DNA of 64,000 nucleotides from NCBI GenBank assembly GCA_014529385.2, contig CM043944.1:53287768-53351767 (forward strand), given 5' to 3'. The number at the start of each line of letters is the position of its first letter. The first letter of the stretch is position 1. Positions 43,201 to 55,000 of the stretch are shown here, piece by piece. The notes beneath the pieces were generated by a model. The model was given only the letters and a program-made list of their open reading frames with translations, made no database searches and had not been told where the DNA came from. The position numbers and the translations under genes are program-made. Source of the DNA: Adiantum capillus-veneris (lineage: Eukaryota > Streptophyta > Polypodiopsida > Polypodiales > Pteridaceae).

Positions 43201-44160
43201 TTTAACGGCATAGATTTTTTTCTTGATTTCTGGTTTGGAAAGTCAAAAAACTTTTCCTCCCCTCCTTTTAAGAGTAACTTAGCTCTCGTATGCTCTTTTT
43301 CTGACCCCGAATCTTTAGAGGTAGCTGAGTGTTCATCTAACTCATCAGTTGCATCGTAATAGAGGTCTGAAAAGACTTGTTGAGCTTTCATTAAGTCCTT
43401 GGGTTCCTCATCTTTGTTTTCAATATTGAGGATTGAAATCATTTGGATGGGAATTATGTCATAGCCATCCTCATTGCAAAATTGAGTAGGCATAGATGTA
43501 TTCACACATACATCCATTGTCGCTAAAATTTGAGTCCACTCGAATGGCTCAAATAAATGTTTTGGAAAGGGTTCAGGTACGTAGGCTTCGTCTGTGCAGT
43601 CCCTTTCTAGGATACATTCTTCTCGTCTTAAGCTTCCATTTTTTGAAGCTCCACACATCCAAATAGGAGTGTCTTTGTTTAACCAGGATGGGAGTTTGGT
43701 TTCAGCCGAAGAGACTAAATCAAACTCTTGGATGGGTGTTTTTAAGACATCTCTATAAGTGTATATTTTAGATTGACTCTTGTTATAGATCCCACTTGCT
43801 TCAAGTACGAATGATTGTTTTCCCAATCTTGGATAAGCTGTACCTGTCGCATGAAAGGTCTTCCCAATATGATTTCATAGTTGAGTTTTTTCCCAAAGTC
43901 TACTATGGAGAACATGTGTTGATATTCAATTTCACAAGAATTAACTTTCACTTTCTCAAGCAGCCCTAAGGGTCTCTCAATGTGTCCGTCTGCCAACTGC
44001 AATTTCATTCGAGTTTGTCTAATGGCTGACTGTCCCTAGGATTCCCATAATGCTTTAGTGGCTATGGCTATGCCAGCTGCACTATCCAGTATCGCCATGG
44101 TTTCAATGTCATTATATTTCACTGGGAGGGTGGTGTTTCCTTCTTCCCCTTCATAATATT
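43179..44160 (-). pseudogene. Element J protease and linker
   Basis: The retropepsin motif is MAILDSAAGIAIATK near 44090, where Ala replaces the Gly of D-S/T-G. It is followed by IILGRPFMRQVQLIQDWEN near 43850, typical of gypsy proteases. A long linker with KLPSWLNKDTPIWMCG and EPFPKHLFEPFEWTQ runs on to 43180. A stop lies at 44036 and the frame changes near 43790. Nothing after the linker resembles RT. Confidence 0.8.
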
Positions 44161-45365
44161 CTTCGACCTTGTTCATAAGAACTGATCGAATCTCTTTGTT
44201 TTCCATTTTATTTTTCAACTTTCCCAAATTCTTCAAGATTAATTCTGTTATCCCCACCTTCTCTAGGGTTTTCTGTAAATCACTCCACAAGTGTGGTCCG
44301 AGTTTTAGCAGTTCTTCCAAGGTAAGAGTGCATTGGATGGGTGTAGACATGATTGAATGAATGTTGTCTACTTCTAGGGTCTGTTCAGCTCTTTTCACTT
44401 GAGTGGTCTTGCACACGATGGATTCATTTTCGTTGTCTCCCAAGTAAGAAGGTAATGTTTTTAATGTCAATGGTTTTGACATTCTTGAAGCTTCCGATCC
44501 GCAATCCCCGTACAAGGATTGTAAATCCATGTTCATATCAGAAGGTAGGTTATCCAACCAGACTTCCTCTATAGGAGCTAACTTTAGAGTTAGGCTCCCA
44601 TCATTGATCTCTCTTACTTTTTCCCATAAATGTCCTGGCCAGTCTTCCTCTACGAATGGAATTTCATCTAAGGCATCTTTGCTGTCAGGCACTATGAGCT
44701 CTGGTTTGTTTGTTTCACGGTGGGGTTCTGCCACCACATCGGATTTTTCTTTCATTTCTTTTATCACAAGCTCTTCAGGTTTTGCAATAATTTCAAGCTT
44801 GGGCTTTTGTTTTTCCAGCATTTCTTGAGTGATTCTTACCAAATTTTGATAAGCCTCCAACTTTGCTGCTTCCATGTCTAGAGATGGATAATTTTTCTAT
44901 TTGTTTTCCATGTTTTGGCCTGCTTTAAGTCCTGCTTGGTAGGCTTCCAAGGCGGCATTAATAGTCTCAAAAATTTTATCAACCAGAATGGATCCTCCAG
45001 ATTTCACGGTTGTTTTCTTGAATTCACTGCCAATTTCTTTCAACTTGTCCTGGACTAGCTTCCTTGCTTTCTCCTCGATTTCAACCTGTTGTTTTTGTTT
45101 TCTCATCTCATATCTTTTGCTTCTACTCCATTTGATTCTTTGAGAAGAAACTTTCGTATATTTTGAATCATTAGAGGAGTTGTGTTTCTTTTTCTTTGCC
45201 TGGGCTCTAGTGATTACCTTGATTGGAAAAATCGGTTCACTCTTTGATGAGCTACTATGCATTACTTGGACTACGTTTACTACGGTTTTTTCCTTGTTCA
45301 AAGGATTTTTAGGACAATTTTTCGAAAAGTGTCCTCCCTTTTTGCAACATTGTATGCAATAGGCT
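44036..45365 (-). pseudogene. Element J second zinc knuckle, coiled linker and protease lead-in
   Basis: Minus strand at 45355-45310: CIQCCKKGGHFSKNC, a CCHC-type knuckle with one extra residue between the second Cys and His. Then comes a basic ITRAQAKKKKHN stretch and a Lys/Glu-rich segment likely to form a coiled coil (QQVEIEEKARKLVQDKLKEI). After a stop at 44897 the frame 44875-44036 continues as an acidic linker into protease. These are parts of one gag-pol. Confidence 0.7.
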
Positions 45366-46268
45366 TCAATTGGTTTGAGGTTTTTGTCAAGCTCTGAACA
45401 TTCGTTTTTCCATCAGCACCACAGTTATGACAGTTTCCTGTTCTAAGCTTCATCATGGGTCTTTCCATGGGAGGTCTGACACCTTGATTAGCTACATAAT
45501 ACATTGGTGCTAGCTCTGGTGGAGCATAAGTTACGGTTTCTTCCATTGGTGGTGAATGTGGATTACACCAATCTCCTTCTACCATTACTGTAGATGGACT
45601 AGGCTCTGTATAGGGTGTAACAAGCATTAATGCTTGTTCATCTATGACTCCTTCAAAGTGCATGTACTTTACAGGCACTGCATTATGTCCTGGATACGGA
45701 GGACATTGGTGCTAGCTACATAATACATTGGTGCTAGCTCTGGTGGAGCATAAGTCACGGTTTCTTCCATTGGTGGTGAATGTGGATTATACCAATCTCC
45801 TTCTACCATTACTGTAGATGGACTAGGCTTTGTATAGGGTGTAACAAGCATTAATGCTTGTTCATCTATGACTCCTTCAAAGTGCATGTACTTTACAGGC
45901 ACTGCATTATGTCCTGGATACGGAGGTTGTTGTCCCAATACAAGTCGAGGTCTTTCCATACCCATTGGTGGTCTTTGAGCTTGGGCCATATTAGGCTGAT
46001 ATCTGTACATGGGTTGTCCTTGTGGCCTCATGGGCACGTACTGAACATTCCCATCATACTTTGGTCTAAAGTAGCACTCATGGGTCTCATGGTTGGTCAA
46101 TTTACCCTTGATTGCACACCATTTTTGTGGCCTAATTGGTTGTCCATGTGGAGGTATCCCTTGTCCTGGTCCTCTCATAGGTGCTTTTTGCATGTTGTTA
46201 ATCATGTCGTTCATCCTTTTGAGCATATCTTCTATGGCTGAGAATGGTGCCGTAGCAGCCGTTCCCAC
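45298..46268 (-). pseudogene. Element J gag C-terminal region with internal duplication
   Basis: Minus strand: Pro/Gln/Met-rich (MRPQGQPMYRYQP). It includes a zinc-binding-like WCAIKGKLTNHETHECYFRP near 46110 and then HFEGVIDEQALMLVTPYT. The segment from HFEGV to MYYVA is encoded twice because of the 211-bp tandem duplication, and the second pass shifts the frame. A further NCHNCGADG follows near 45420. Confidence 0.75.
45492..45926 (-). repeat. Tandem duplication (2 x 211 bp) in element J gag
   Basis: Copies 45492-45702 and 45716-45926 are separated by 13 bp that repeat ACATTGGTGCTAG. About three substitutions distinguish them (GTTACGG/GTCACGG, ATTACACC/ATTATACC, GGCTCTG/GGCTTTG), so the event is recent relative to the decay of the element. 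Confidence 0.92.
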
Positions 46269-46880
46269 TTGTGCTGGTTTTGTGGATGCTGTATTTTGCT
46301 TTGGTTATCCTTAGGGACATCTTCTTTGTTGAAAATCTCACAATTATCTTCAGGTCAATAGCATCAGACACACACGCTTCTAGGGTTGTATGCTTTTTAC
46401 TATAGAGTATAGCATGAAGTTCTTTGTTTAGCAGTCTCTCCAGAAACAAAGATACAAGTCGTTCTTCTACAGATATCTCCATCTCTGGGCATTTGGAAAT
46501 GTATTATTTCATTCGAGTTGCACAATCCCTAACAGACTCACCATGCTTCTATTTAAAGCTGTAGATTTGAGCTACTGTATTATGTTTGATCCCCGTTTTG
46601 AAGCAAGCAGCTACAAATCCTTGAGCTAATGTGTTCAAGTCCATGATTGACCTTGGTGGAATGTTTTGGAACCATGTCAATGCTTTTCCTTCTAATGTTA
46701 TTCCAAACCCCTCGAATTGAGTATGAAAATCGAATATACTCTCTGCTCTTAGCACTTGCTTAAAGCTTGCTAAGTGGTCATATAGATCCCCTGATCCACT
46801 GTATTTTCTGACCCATTTTTAAAAATCAGCTAGTTTGACGTGTCTGTCTGGTTCAACTCTAGGTCTTCTGGGAGTTGGTC
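46269..46880 (-). pseudogene. Element J gag capsid region
   Basis: Minus-strand frames read FDFHTQFEGFGITLEGKALT then WFQNIPPRSIMDLNTLAQGF near 46690, and VEERLVSLFLERLLNKELHA near 46450. This pattern (a GxALTWFQ-type gag core) is typical of plant gypsy gag. The frames are broken at about 46500. Confidence 0.8.
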
Positions 46881-47624
46881 CTGTTCCGAGTCCTTCAAAC
46901 TAGCCTGTTGGAAATAGTGACTCATGTAGCCCTGGACTGGCCTTAGTGTCACCCGGTTTTCTACGTGATGAGGTGGTTTCTGGTTTCTTCACATTACTCT
47001 CTGATGATCTCTCACGGTGTTCATCCCTTGGAATTGTTTCTAGTTCTTGTCCCAATATCCAATCCCGTATGGAATACCCTTGGTATTTGGTTTGTTCTAC
47101 CTCCTAAAAGTCATCATAACAAAGTTGTTGTTATAACAATCCCTAAATAGGTAGGTTGGTAGGTCTTCTTATCCCTTATCTTTGATCTTGAAGATATAGA
47201 TGATCTTTATGGCCAGTAATTGTCCTCGTTTGGCATGAGAAGTCCACAAAAACTGTTCCGAGTCCTTCAAACCAGTCAGTTGGAAATAGTGACTCATGTA
47301 GCCCTGGACTAACCTTAGTGTCACCCGGTTTTCTACGTGATGAGGTGGTTTCTCGTTTCTTCACATAACTCTCTTGATGATCTTTCACGGTGTTCATCCC
47401 TTGGAATTGTTTCTAGTTCTTGTCCCAATATCGAATCCCGTATGGAATACCCTTGGTATTTGGTTTGTTCTACCTCCTAAAAGTCATCATAACAAAGTTG
47501 TTGTTATAACAATCCCTAAATAGATAGGTTGGTAGGTCTGCTTATCCCTTATCTTTGATCTTGAAGATATAGATGATCTTTATGGCCATTAATTGTCCTC
47601 GTTTGGCATGAGAAGTCCACAAAA
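46881..47624 (-). repeat. Tandem duplication (2 x about 372 bp) in element J gag
   Basis: CTGTTCCGAGTCCTTCAAAC starts at 46881 and again at 47253. The copies stay alignable to AAGTCCACAAAA with only scattered changes. Each copy carries part of the gag N-terminal region, so the reading is interrupted. Confidence 0.92.
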
Positions 47625-48190
47625 GATCTTTTATGTTTCTATCTTCCCAACAACAGACTTTGATCCTAGGATTATCCGTACTAAGCCGTTTCAAAAGCTT
47701 CAAGTCTACGTGATCGTATCCCTCGAATTCTAAAGTTGGTGGTCCTTCTTTTGCTGACATGTCCGGGATTATGGTGTTTACTTCTAGCTCCCATTTGTCT
47801 ATCACTCGAGCTAGACCCAAACCCACTACCACTGCCAAAGTTTGACAAAGGACGCGCAGGGCGAGTAGACGCTCGATCTACGTCAGGGTTTTTGACTTGT
47901 AAATACTGAAATCCGTTTCGATCCATGTACATTTTTTCTTGTTTGTTTGTCCTAACCTCTTCTTTGAACTCAATACCATGGTCATCAATGCGAATAGCAT
48001 ACTCCTTGTTAGGGTCCAAGTAAACCTGGGCTCCATGACGGTTAGCCTTGTAAAAAGATAGTATATGCTTATAGCATAGTGTCTTTCCGATTTCCGAGTG
48101 AGTCGAGTAAGAAGACATTTCGGATGTTAAATCTGAAAAAGTGTCTGAGACTTCTTCAGGAATTGTGTGCAAGGGATTGCCTTGATTAAC
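47542..48190 (-). pseudogene. Element J gag N-terminal region
   Basis: The frame from 48172 reads MHTIPEEVSDTFSDLTSEMS, then LDPNKEYAIRIDDHGIEFKE and a Ser/Gly-rich SNFGSGSGFGSSSS. A second frame (47838) continues VVVGLGLARVIDKWELEV. The function is inferred from position before the gag core; the N-terminal part itself is not one I recognise. Confidence 0.6.
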
Positions 48191-50239
48191 GCTTTCTTCG
48201 ATAGATACTCTACGGGAGGTTTCCCCGAGTATGCCCCGATTTCCTAGTACCCGACCAGATCTAAGGTTTATATAGACTTATGAATCCCTGGATAGAGTAC
48301 TCACCTTTGGATTGACTTGTCGTCAATTTCCACCTGATTCAATTGCAACTTTCTGTCAAGCCACTCATTCCTCGTCTGTAACCCGATTCCTGTACAAATT
48401 CGATCAAGTTAGCTATTCTTCTATAAGGACAATAAAGTTTTTGCTATTCTCGTGATTGATCTCTGTGTATCACTTCAAATCGAGCTATGAGAGTCAAAAT
48501 TTGACTTTCAAATTCGACTTTAGCAAAAAATCAAAGGTCTAATCTGCAACCTGTAAACTGAGTGTACATGTATCAATTTTGATCCGATTGAACCCAAAAT
48601 TGCACTATGGCTTTATATTATGTTGGTCTATCGCTGTATAAGTTCAAAAGTCAAAATTGATGTCTCTGGATAACACAAGTTAATAATCGCGATTATTTAC
48701 TTTTGTCAACTTTTTACACTTTTTTGGTTGGTTTGGCAAGTATACAACTTGCTAAAGTCCCTGGATAAGTTTCAACAAGTCTGGACAAAATTTGATTAAG
48801 TTTATCAACTGTTTGATGTCCACAGACTCTGATTTCGAGAGTCTGGCTTAAGTCTCACTTTTGGGATTCAAATTTCACCAAAATTGATTTGTGAGGTCTA
48901 CTTGATGTGCTTGACCTTGTGGTATACTCAAATTTGCAAAATCATCAAGTTTTGAAGCAGATGTAATTAATCTTGATTATTTACTCCAGCTATATTTTTG
49001 CAAGTTTTTGCCCCAACTTTGACACAGATCTGTTAAGCACCTTAAGTTAGGGTCACTTGCCAATTTTCAACAAGTTTGGACAATTTTTGGTCAAATGGTT
49101 ATCAATTATCTGTCCGCAGACTAACTTTGCAATTTTAGTTACAAATTCACTCCAGTGGTCCAAATCTTACCAAATTTGTTTTGTGGGCTTATTACAACAT
49201 GGTGAAACTAGTGGTATGCTGACTTGGTCAAAAAAGGTGGAAAATTGGACAGATGTAAATAATCGCGATTATTTACATTTGACAAATGTTTACAAATTTT
49301 TGGTCAACTGAGCATGTACACATGTTTATCACATCAACATAAGCTTATGAATCAAATTTCAACAAGTTTGGATAATTTTTTTCCCAATTTATACTCAAGA
49401 TTCAAAAAGTCAGGACAAACTTTAGTTTTTACCCAGTTTTTTACGAGTTTAGTGATCCAAATCTCTTGGGCCTTTACAAAAGTTGTTTGTACACATGCAA
49501 TGAGTCAATGGTATGAACCTTGGTCAATTTAGAGTAGAAAGTTAATAATCACGATTATTAACTTTAGGCTTGAAATGAGCACTTTTTTTGCAATTTTCTC
49601 AAAGGCAGTCTTTATATGAGCTATTTTAAGCCTATGAGTCAAGTCAAAACTTAATTTGGCCTAAAATGTCAAGAAAAAGTAAATAATCCAAGTTTTGACC
49701 AACTCTTGAATTTTTTACCTTGAAGTGTCTTTGACCTTACCAACTGGTTCAGACAACTCTTAGGCTTACTCTCCAGTCGGATTGAGTGGATTCGAGTCTT
49801 TTCGAGCTATTTCTAGCCGTAGACATGAAATTTTGCAACTTCCAATAACAACTCGCACTTGATTCTTTCAGAGAGAGCAATGTTCTGAATTTCACCTCGG
49901 ATCCTACTTACCCTACTCCTAGATTCTCGTGCAATGGGGTTGTGGAAAGTGTCCATAAACACTCATTTTCTTGTGTTTTTTAATGTTTTTTAGAGCCTTG
50001 ATCTTAAGACTTGTCTCGTCTACCAATCATTCTCCAATTCCTAATCTAAATCTACAATCCCACATTCCTAAAGGTACTCAGCAAGTACGATTACTTCCAA
50101 GCTACCTCTACACAGCAAAAGACGACAATCTTAAGCTATGCGGTTTCTAAAAAAAAGTTTTGAACTCTAGGAAAACCTAGAGGAAGTTGATGGACAACTA
50201 CACAAGACACACGTGTTTTCCCTAGTTTAGGTGTATTCG
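48191..50239 (-). other. Element J leader with about 287-bp repeats centred on palindromes
   Basis: Palindromes or near-palindromes lie at 48679-48700, 48963-48984, 49255-49276 (perfect: GTAAATAATCGCGATTATTT plus AC) and 49541-49562. The spacing is 284, 292 and 286 bp. Between them a common order recurs: TTTGTCAAC-like, TTTCAACAAGT[CT]TGGA[CT]AA, CCAAAT..TTT, TGGTAT. There is no coding capacity. Confidence 0.75.
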
Positions 50240-50260
50240 ATCCCTGGCACCGGTGCCAAA
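50240..50260 (-). other. Primer binding site of element J
   Basis: The minus strand reads TTTGGCACCGGTGCCAGGGA directly after the CA end of the LTR. It resembles the TTTGGCGCCGTTGCCGGGGA site of Athila/Tat elements. Confidence 0.75.
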
Positions 50261-51120
50261 TGTGGGATGCATGTCTAACCTCACTATCCTATCTTATTCC
50301 AGTATTAGCGAGAATCACGATTAATTTGTCAAACCATGGGACGAAGCTGACTTGACTAGTGCATAGAGGCTACAAGAGGTTGTCAATCTCTCGAAAAACA
50401 CTAACAATTCGCATCTAACTTAAGCTACACTCAAGTGACTGAAATCACCAAAAGCCAATCTCTCCTCTACAAACAATTCACATCCGTTACAGCATCAAAT
50501 GACATCCAAACGTAATGAAGTCTTTAGGCCTCAAATCCCACTTTAGGTGAAGTTCCAAAATCGTGATTATTAACAGCAATGGATTTTTGACCTAGTCATT
50601 TTCGACCCAAAATGCATCTAAATGCTTAGCAATGATACCCCAATACCCTGCCTATGCTTAGTTTTTGAATTGAAAGTATAAATTTCTAGTTATGATGAAA
50701 TTAGGCCGCGCGTTGGCGACGCTAAAAGCTACGAAATACTGTGAATGGCTTACCTAAATGCGTAGAGATCTTACCTGCGGTTGCAATGCAACAAATGCAA
50801 TCACAATGTGACAACCGGAGAGGGAGTAGGAAGCGTGAGAAGGAGAGAAGTGAGCACCGTTAACTCACGCTGTGTATTTCTTATCTGAAACTTATAAAAC
50901 TTATAAAAATTGGCTTTATACCTTAGCCAAGGTTTTTGGGTGGTCAAAACTAATAATCTAGAGTTTTACCAAAGCTGAAAAATGACTGGCTGATACAATT
51001 TGGAAGCTTGTAGCCCCGGCTCATTAATTACAAAGTTTATCCGAGAAAATAGGAGTTACAATATTCTCGATTTATCAAAATAATAAATGTTTTACAAAGA
51101 GAACTCCGAAAAATGATGTC
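50261..51120 (-). repeat. Element J 5' LTR, right limit not determined
   Basis: Begins TGTGGGATGCATGTC at the PBS. No second copy exists in the window, so the far end cannot be set. ATCGTGATTATTAAC near 50563 is half of the leader palindrome, an internal link between LTR and leader. Confidence 0.45.
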
Positions 51121-51747
51121 CGTGTTATCTTGCTGCTAACATTATGCAGACAAGAAACTAGCCCAGTCTCAGGAAGGGCCTCCGAACCGAGTCTCAAAAA
51201 CGGTCGGGACTGCCAGAAACAAGCCAAATTGGCTCCACAAAAGGTACATATGGCAGTTTTCGCAACTCAACGTACATCCACTGTCAACAATATTGCAAGG
51301 TGCATATGCGCTCAAACATGCGCCAAACAAAATGTGCAAGCAGTAAACAAATCCCTGCGGGGAGTAAAACTACTCTCAAAAGAGCTCAAGCACTATCAAA
51401 AGGGCCAAAACAATGCATATGTGCATCAAATACTCCCACTGAAATCTGTGCTGATGCAAAACATTGCAACCTGTAAGAAACCTGGATGTTCTGTATGTAT
51501 GCAAGAACCTATGAGGAGATGGAATCCTGAAAAAAAACCGAGGCAATGTCAATGCCAAAAAGTGCTCCTAATCAGCCCATAAACACCATCTTAATAACAC
51601 ATAATAGCCATAAAATGGCTATATACCATCCTAAAATAGTCTCTGAACAACCTGCACCTGTGTCCTGTACCTGTACATGTACCTGTAGCTGTAGCAAAAG
51701 TGGAGTTGAAAAATACAACTCCTAAAGCGTAGCTCGAATGAAGCTTT
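51121..51747 (-). other. Probable leader of element I, left of element H
   Basis: No supported gene. The plus frame 51130-51582 has no recognisable domain. Minus-strand repeats of ACAGGTACAGG type lie at 51655-51700, like those in the leader of element G. The stretch ends in GCTTT, duplicated at 57294. Confidence 0.4.
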
Positions 51748-51940
51748 TGAAGGAGTACGAGCGGAAGTGCGACGCGAGAGAGAGTGCGAGAAGAAGAGCA
51801 CGATGATATGGTGAACTCGCTCTACTGTAATGTGTAGAGCATAGTGAGTTCTTATTAGGTTTTTTACAAAAGAATATGTGTACATACCTGGCGGCCCGCC
51901 CACATACCTGGGCGACCACATTGGGCTTTATACCCCAACA
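51748..51940 (-). repeat. Element H, 3' LTR
   Basis: TGAAGGAGTACGAGCGG ... TTATACCCCAACA, 193 bp. On the right it is followed by ACCTCCCACTTAAAG, the complement of a purine-rich CTTTAAGTGGGAGGT PPT. Confidence 0.95.
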
Positions 51941-52029
51941 ACCTCCCACTTAAAGTCCAATGTGGTACTTTAAGTGTGAGAGAAGCTACTATACAAGCTA
52001 ATATACAAGAGATGTAGAGAAGTGATGTA

Positions 52030-55000
52030 CTACCCTACACCTAATTGCTTGTGAAAATGCGCAAAGCTCTCTGAGGGAAGTCCTTTTGTAAGTAGATCAG
52101 CAGGATTTTCTGTGGTGTGAACTTTGACAAGATGAAGTTGCTTATCCTCGAGCATTTCCCTGATGAAATGATACTTCACATCCACATGCTTTGTCTTTGA
52201 GTGATAAACTGGATTGCGAGCCAATTGTATAGCACTTTGACTATCACAATATAACACAGGCATCTCTTCTTTGATTCCCAAATCTGTTACTAGTCGATTA
52301 AGCCAAATTGATTCTTTGCATGCCTCTGATGCTGCAACATATTCAGCCTCTGTAGTAGACTGAGTAACACAATCTTGTAATCTAGAACGCCATGATACTG
52401 CTCCACCAGCCAATGTAAAGACATACCCTGACGTAGACCTTCGGTTGTCTAAGTCACCTGCATAATTTGAGTCTGTAAAACCCTTTACACTTAGCTCCTG
52501 ACTCCCATAGCATATACGCATACTCTTTGTAGCTTTCAGGTATCTCAATATTCCTTTCACTGCCTCCCAATGTTTCTTGGCTGGGTTTGACATGTATCGA
52601 CTTACTACTCCCACTGCAAATGCAATGTCTGGGCGAGTAGCAATCATTGCATACATCAAACTACCCACTGCAGACGCATATGTAATCTTATCCATTTCAG
52701 CCTGTTCTTCCTCAAACACAGGACAATATTGTTTGCTAAGTTTCACATATGGTGGCAATGGAACACTCAATGCCTTTCCCTTCTCCATATTGAAACGTTG
52801 CAAAACCTTGTCAATATACTCTGTTTGAGATAACCAAATCAACTTCTTTGATCTGTCTCTCTCAATGCGCATACCAAGTATATGACTTGCCTCACCCATG
52901 TCTTTCATGTCAAACGATTTTGCCATCTTTGACTTCAAAGCTGAAATTTCTTCCAAGTGCTTGCCAGCAATCAACATGTCATCCACATACAAAATAAGGA
53001 TCAACCAACTACCATCCTTAGCCTTCTTTGTATATAGACAGTGATCGAACTCACTACGTTTGTAGCCTTGAGAAAACATAAACTTGTGGAATTTATGGTA
53101 CCATGCCTTCGGTGATTGTTTTAAGCCATAAAGACTCTTTAGCAACTGGCATACCCAATCTTCCTTGCCTTTCTCAACAAACCCTTCTGGCTGCTGCATG
53201 TAAATTTCCACATCTAAATCACCATGCAAGAACGCTGTCTTGACATCCATTTGGTGCAACACCAAATCTAATATGGCAACCAATGCAAGAAATCATCTCA
53301 ATGTAGTCATCTTGACCACCGGAGAGAAGACTTCATCAAAGTCAATGCCTTGTTCTTGCTTAAAGCCCTTGGCAACAAGCCTTGCTTTGTACTTTGGCTG
53401 ACTATCATGAGCGGTGATCTTATACCTGTAAACCCATTTACAAGGTAGAGCCTTTTTGCCCTGTGGTAATTTAACTAGCTTCCATGTCTTGTTTTTATGC
53501 AGAGCTGTCATCTCTGACTGCATGGCCAATTGCCAATTCCCGGAGTCCTTCATTTGCACTGCTTCCTTGTAACATGAAGGCTCATTGCAATCAGTCAACA
53601 TGACATAGTTCATAGATGGAACAAACCTATCAGGAGGTCGCGTGACACATCCAGATCTACGCACAATAGGTGGCTCAGGCTCAGCCACAACCTGTGGTTC
53701 CACTCTATCCTGTCCTTGCTCCTCTTGAGCCCTGACATTTTGTCTTGCACGTGCAGGTCCATCTTCTTGGAAGACAACTCTTCTAATCTCCTCAACCCTC
53801 TCTGGTTTAGAATAATATTTGGATTCATTAAAGTGAACATCATTGCTGCGGACAACCTTTCTAGATTCGGGATCGCAAAGTCTGTACCCCATCTCACCAG
53901 AATTACCATAGCCTAGAAAGATGCACTTTCTACTTTTTGGCTCAAGTTTGTTCCTAAATTCCTTTGGAACGTGAGTATATGCCTCACAGCCAAAGACTCT
54001 GAGATGCTTGTATGAGGGCATTTTGCCTGACCATACCATCTCTGGCATTGAATCCTTCTGCAAAACCTTGCTAGGAGATCTATTTACAAGATGAACAGCT
54101 GTTGATACAGCTTCAGCCCAAAACCCATTTGGCAGCTGTGCAATAGACAACATTCTTCTGACCTTCTCTTATATGGTCCTATTCATCCTCTCAGCAACAC
54201 CATTTTGACGAGGATTGTAAGGAGCAGTAAGTTCACGTTTTATACCTTTTGACTCACAAAAGTCGTGAAAGGCCTTTGAAACATACTCTCCACCATTGTC
54301 AGTGCGTAAGCATTTAAGCTTCTTGCCACTCTGATTCTCCACAAGTGTCACAAACGTTTTGAAAACACTCAACGCTTCATCCTTGTGCTTGAGAAAGTAA
54401 ACCCATACTTTCCTCGAGTAATCATCTATAAATGTCATAAAGTAAGAAGCTCCCCCTAGAGATAGGTTAGGCATAGGTCCACACAAATCACTATGAACAA
54501 GTGCCAACTGTGTATCTCTTCTATTGCTTCTATGCTTATGTGGCTGCTGTGTTTGCTTACCATACAAACAATGTTCACAGAATTAAAAATCATTAAATGA
54601 AAAGCTAGGAAAATAACCAGAACGAGACAAGATTTCCATTCCCTTCTTGGACATATGTCCTAACCGGCTATGCCACAAAGAAACGTTCGGCTGCTCGGTT
54701 ACATTGATTACATTTTTAGAGACATTTGATACATAAATCATGTAAAGTCCTCCAGACTTTACTCCATGTGCTACTGTCATAGAACCCTTGGATATCTTCC
54801 ACATGTTCTGTCCAAAAGTGGTGACGTAGACAGCATCATCAAGTAAACCTATGCTGATCATGCTCTTTGTAATTGCGGGAACATGTCTCACATTCTTTAG
54901 CGTGAAAGAAGAGCCATTCTGAAACTTCAATTGAACATCTCCAACACCTAAGATCTCACATGTCTGCCCATTGCCTAGCCGAACATGATCTTTAGTGGTC

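Larger units (their letters stand above)
41281..51120 (-). mobile_element. Large gypsy element J, left LTR missing, RT deleted
   Basis: Minus-strand order from the right: LTR (from 50261 rightwards), PBS (50240-50260), a 2-kb repeat-rich leader, gag with zinc knuckles, protease, linker, RNase H remnant, two H2C2 fingers, integrase. The left end stops at the T1/K junction with no 3' LTR. The reverse transcriptase is absent. The right limit of the LTR is not fixed. The PBS type suggests the Athila/Tat branch, but the pol fragments alone do not settle it. Confidence 0.8.

Noticed and set aside
45858-46241. 127-codon plus-strand frame opposite gag of element J
   Set aside because: Antisense shadow of a Pro/Gln-rich gag.
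51130-51582. 150-codon plus-strand frame with several Cys residues
   Set aside because: It lies in the leader region of element I, has no recognisable domain, and its Cys spacing matches no zinc motif I know.
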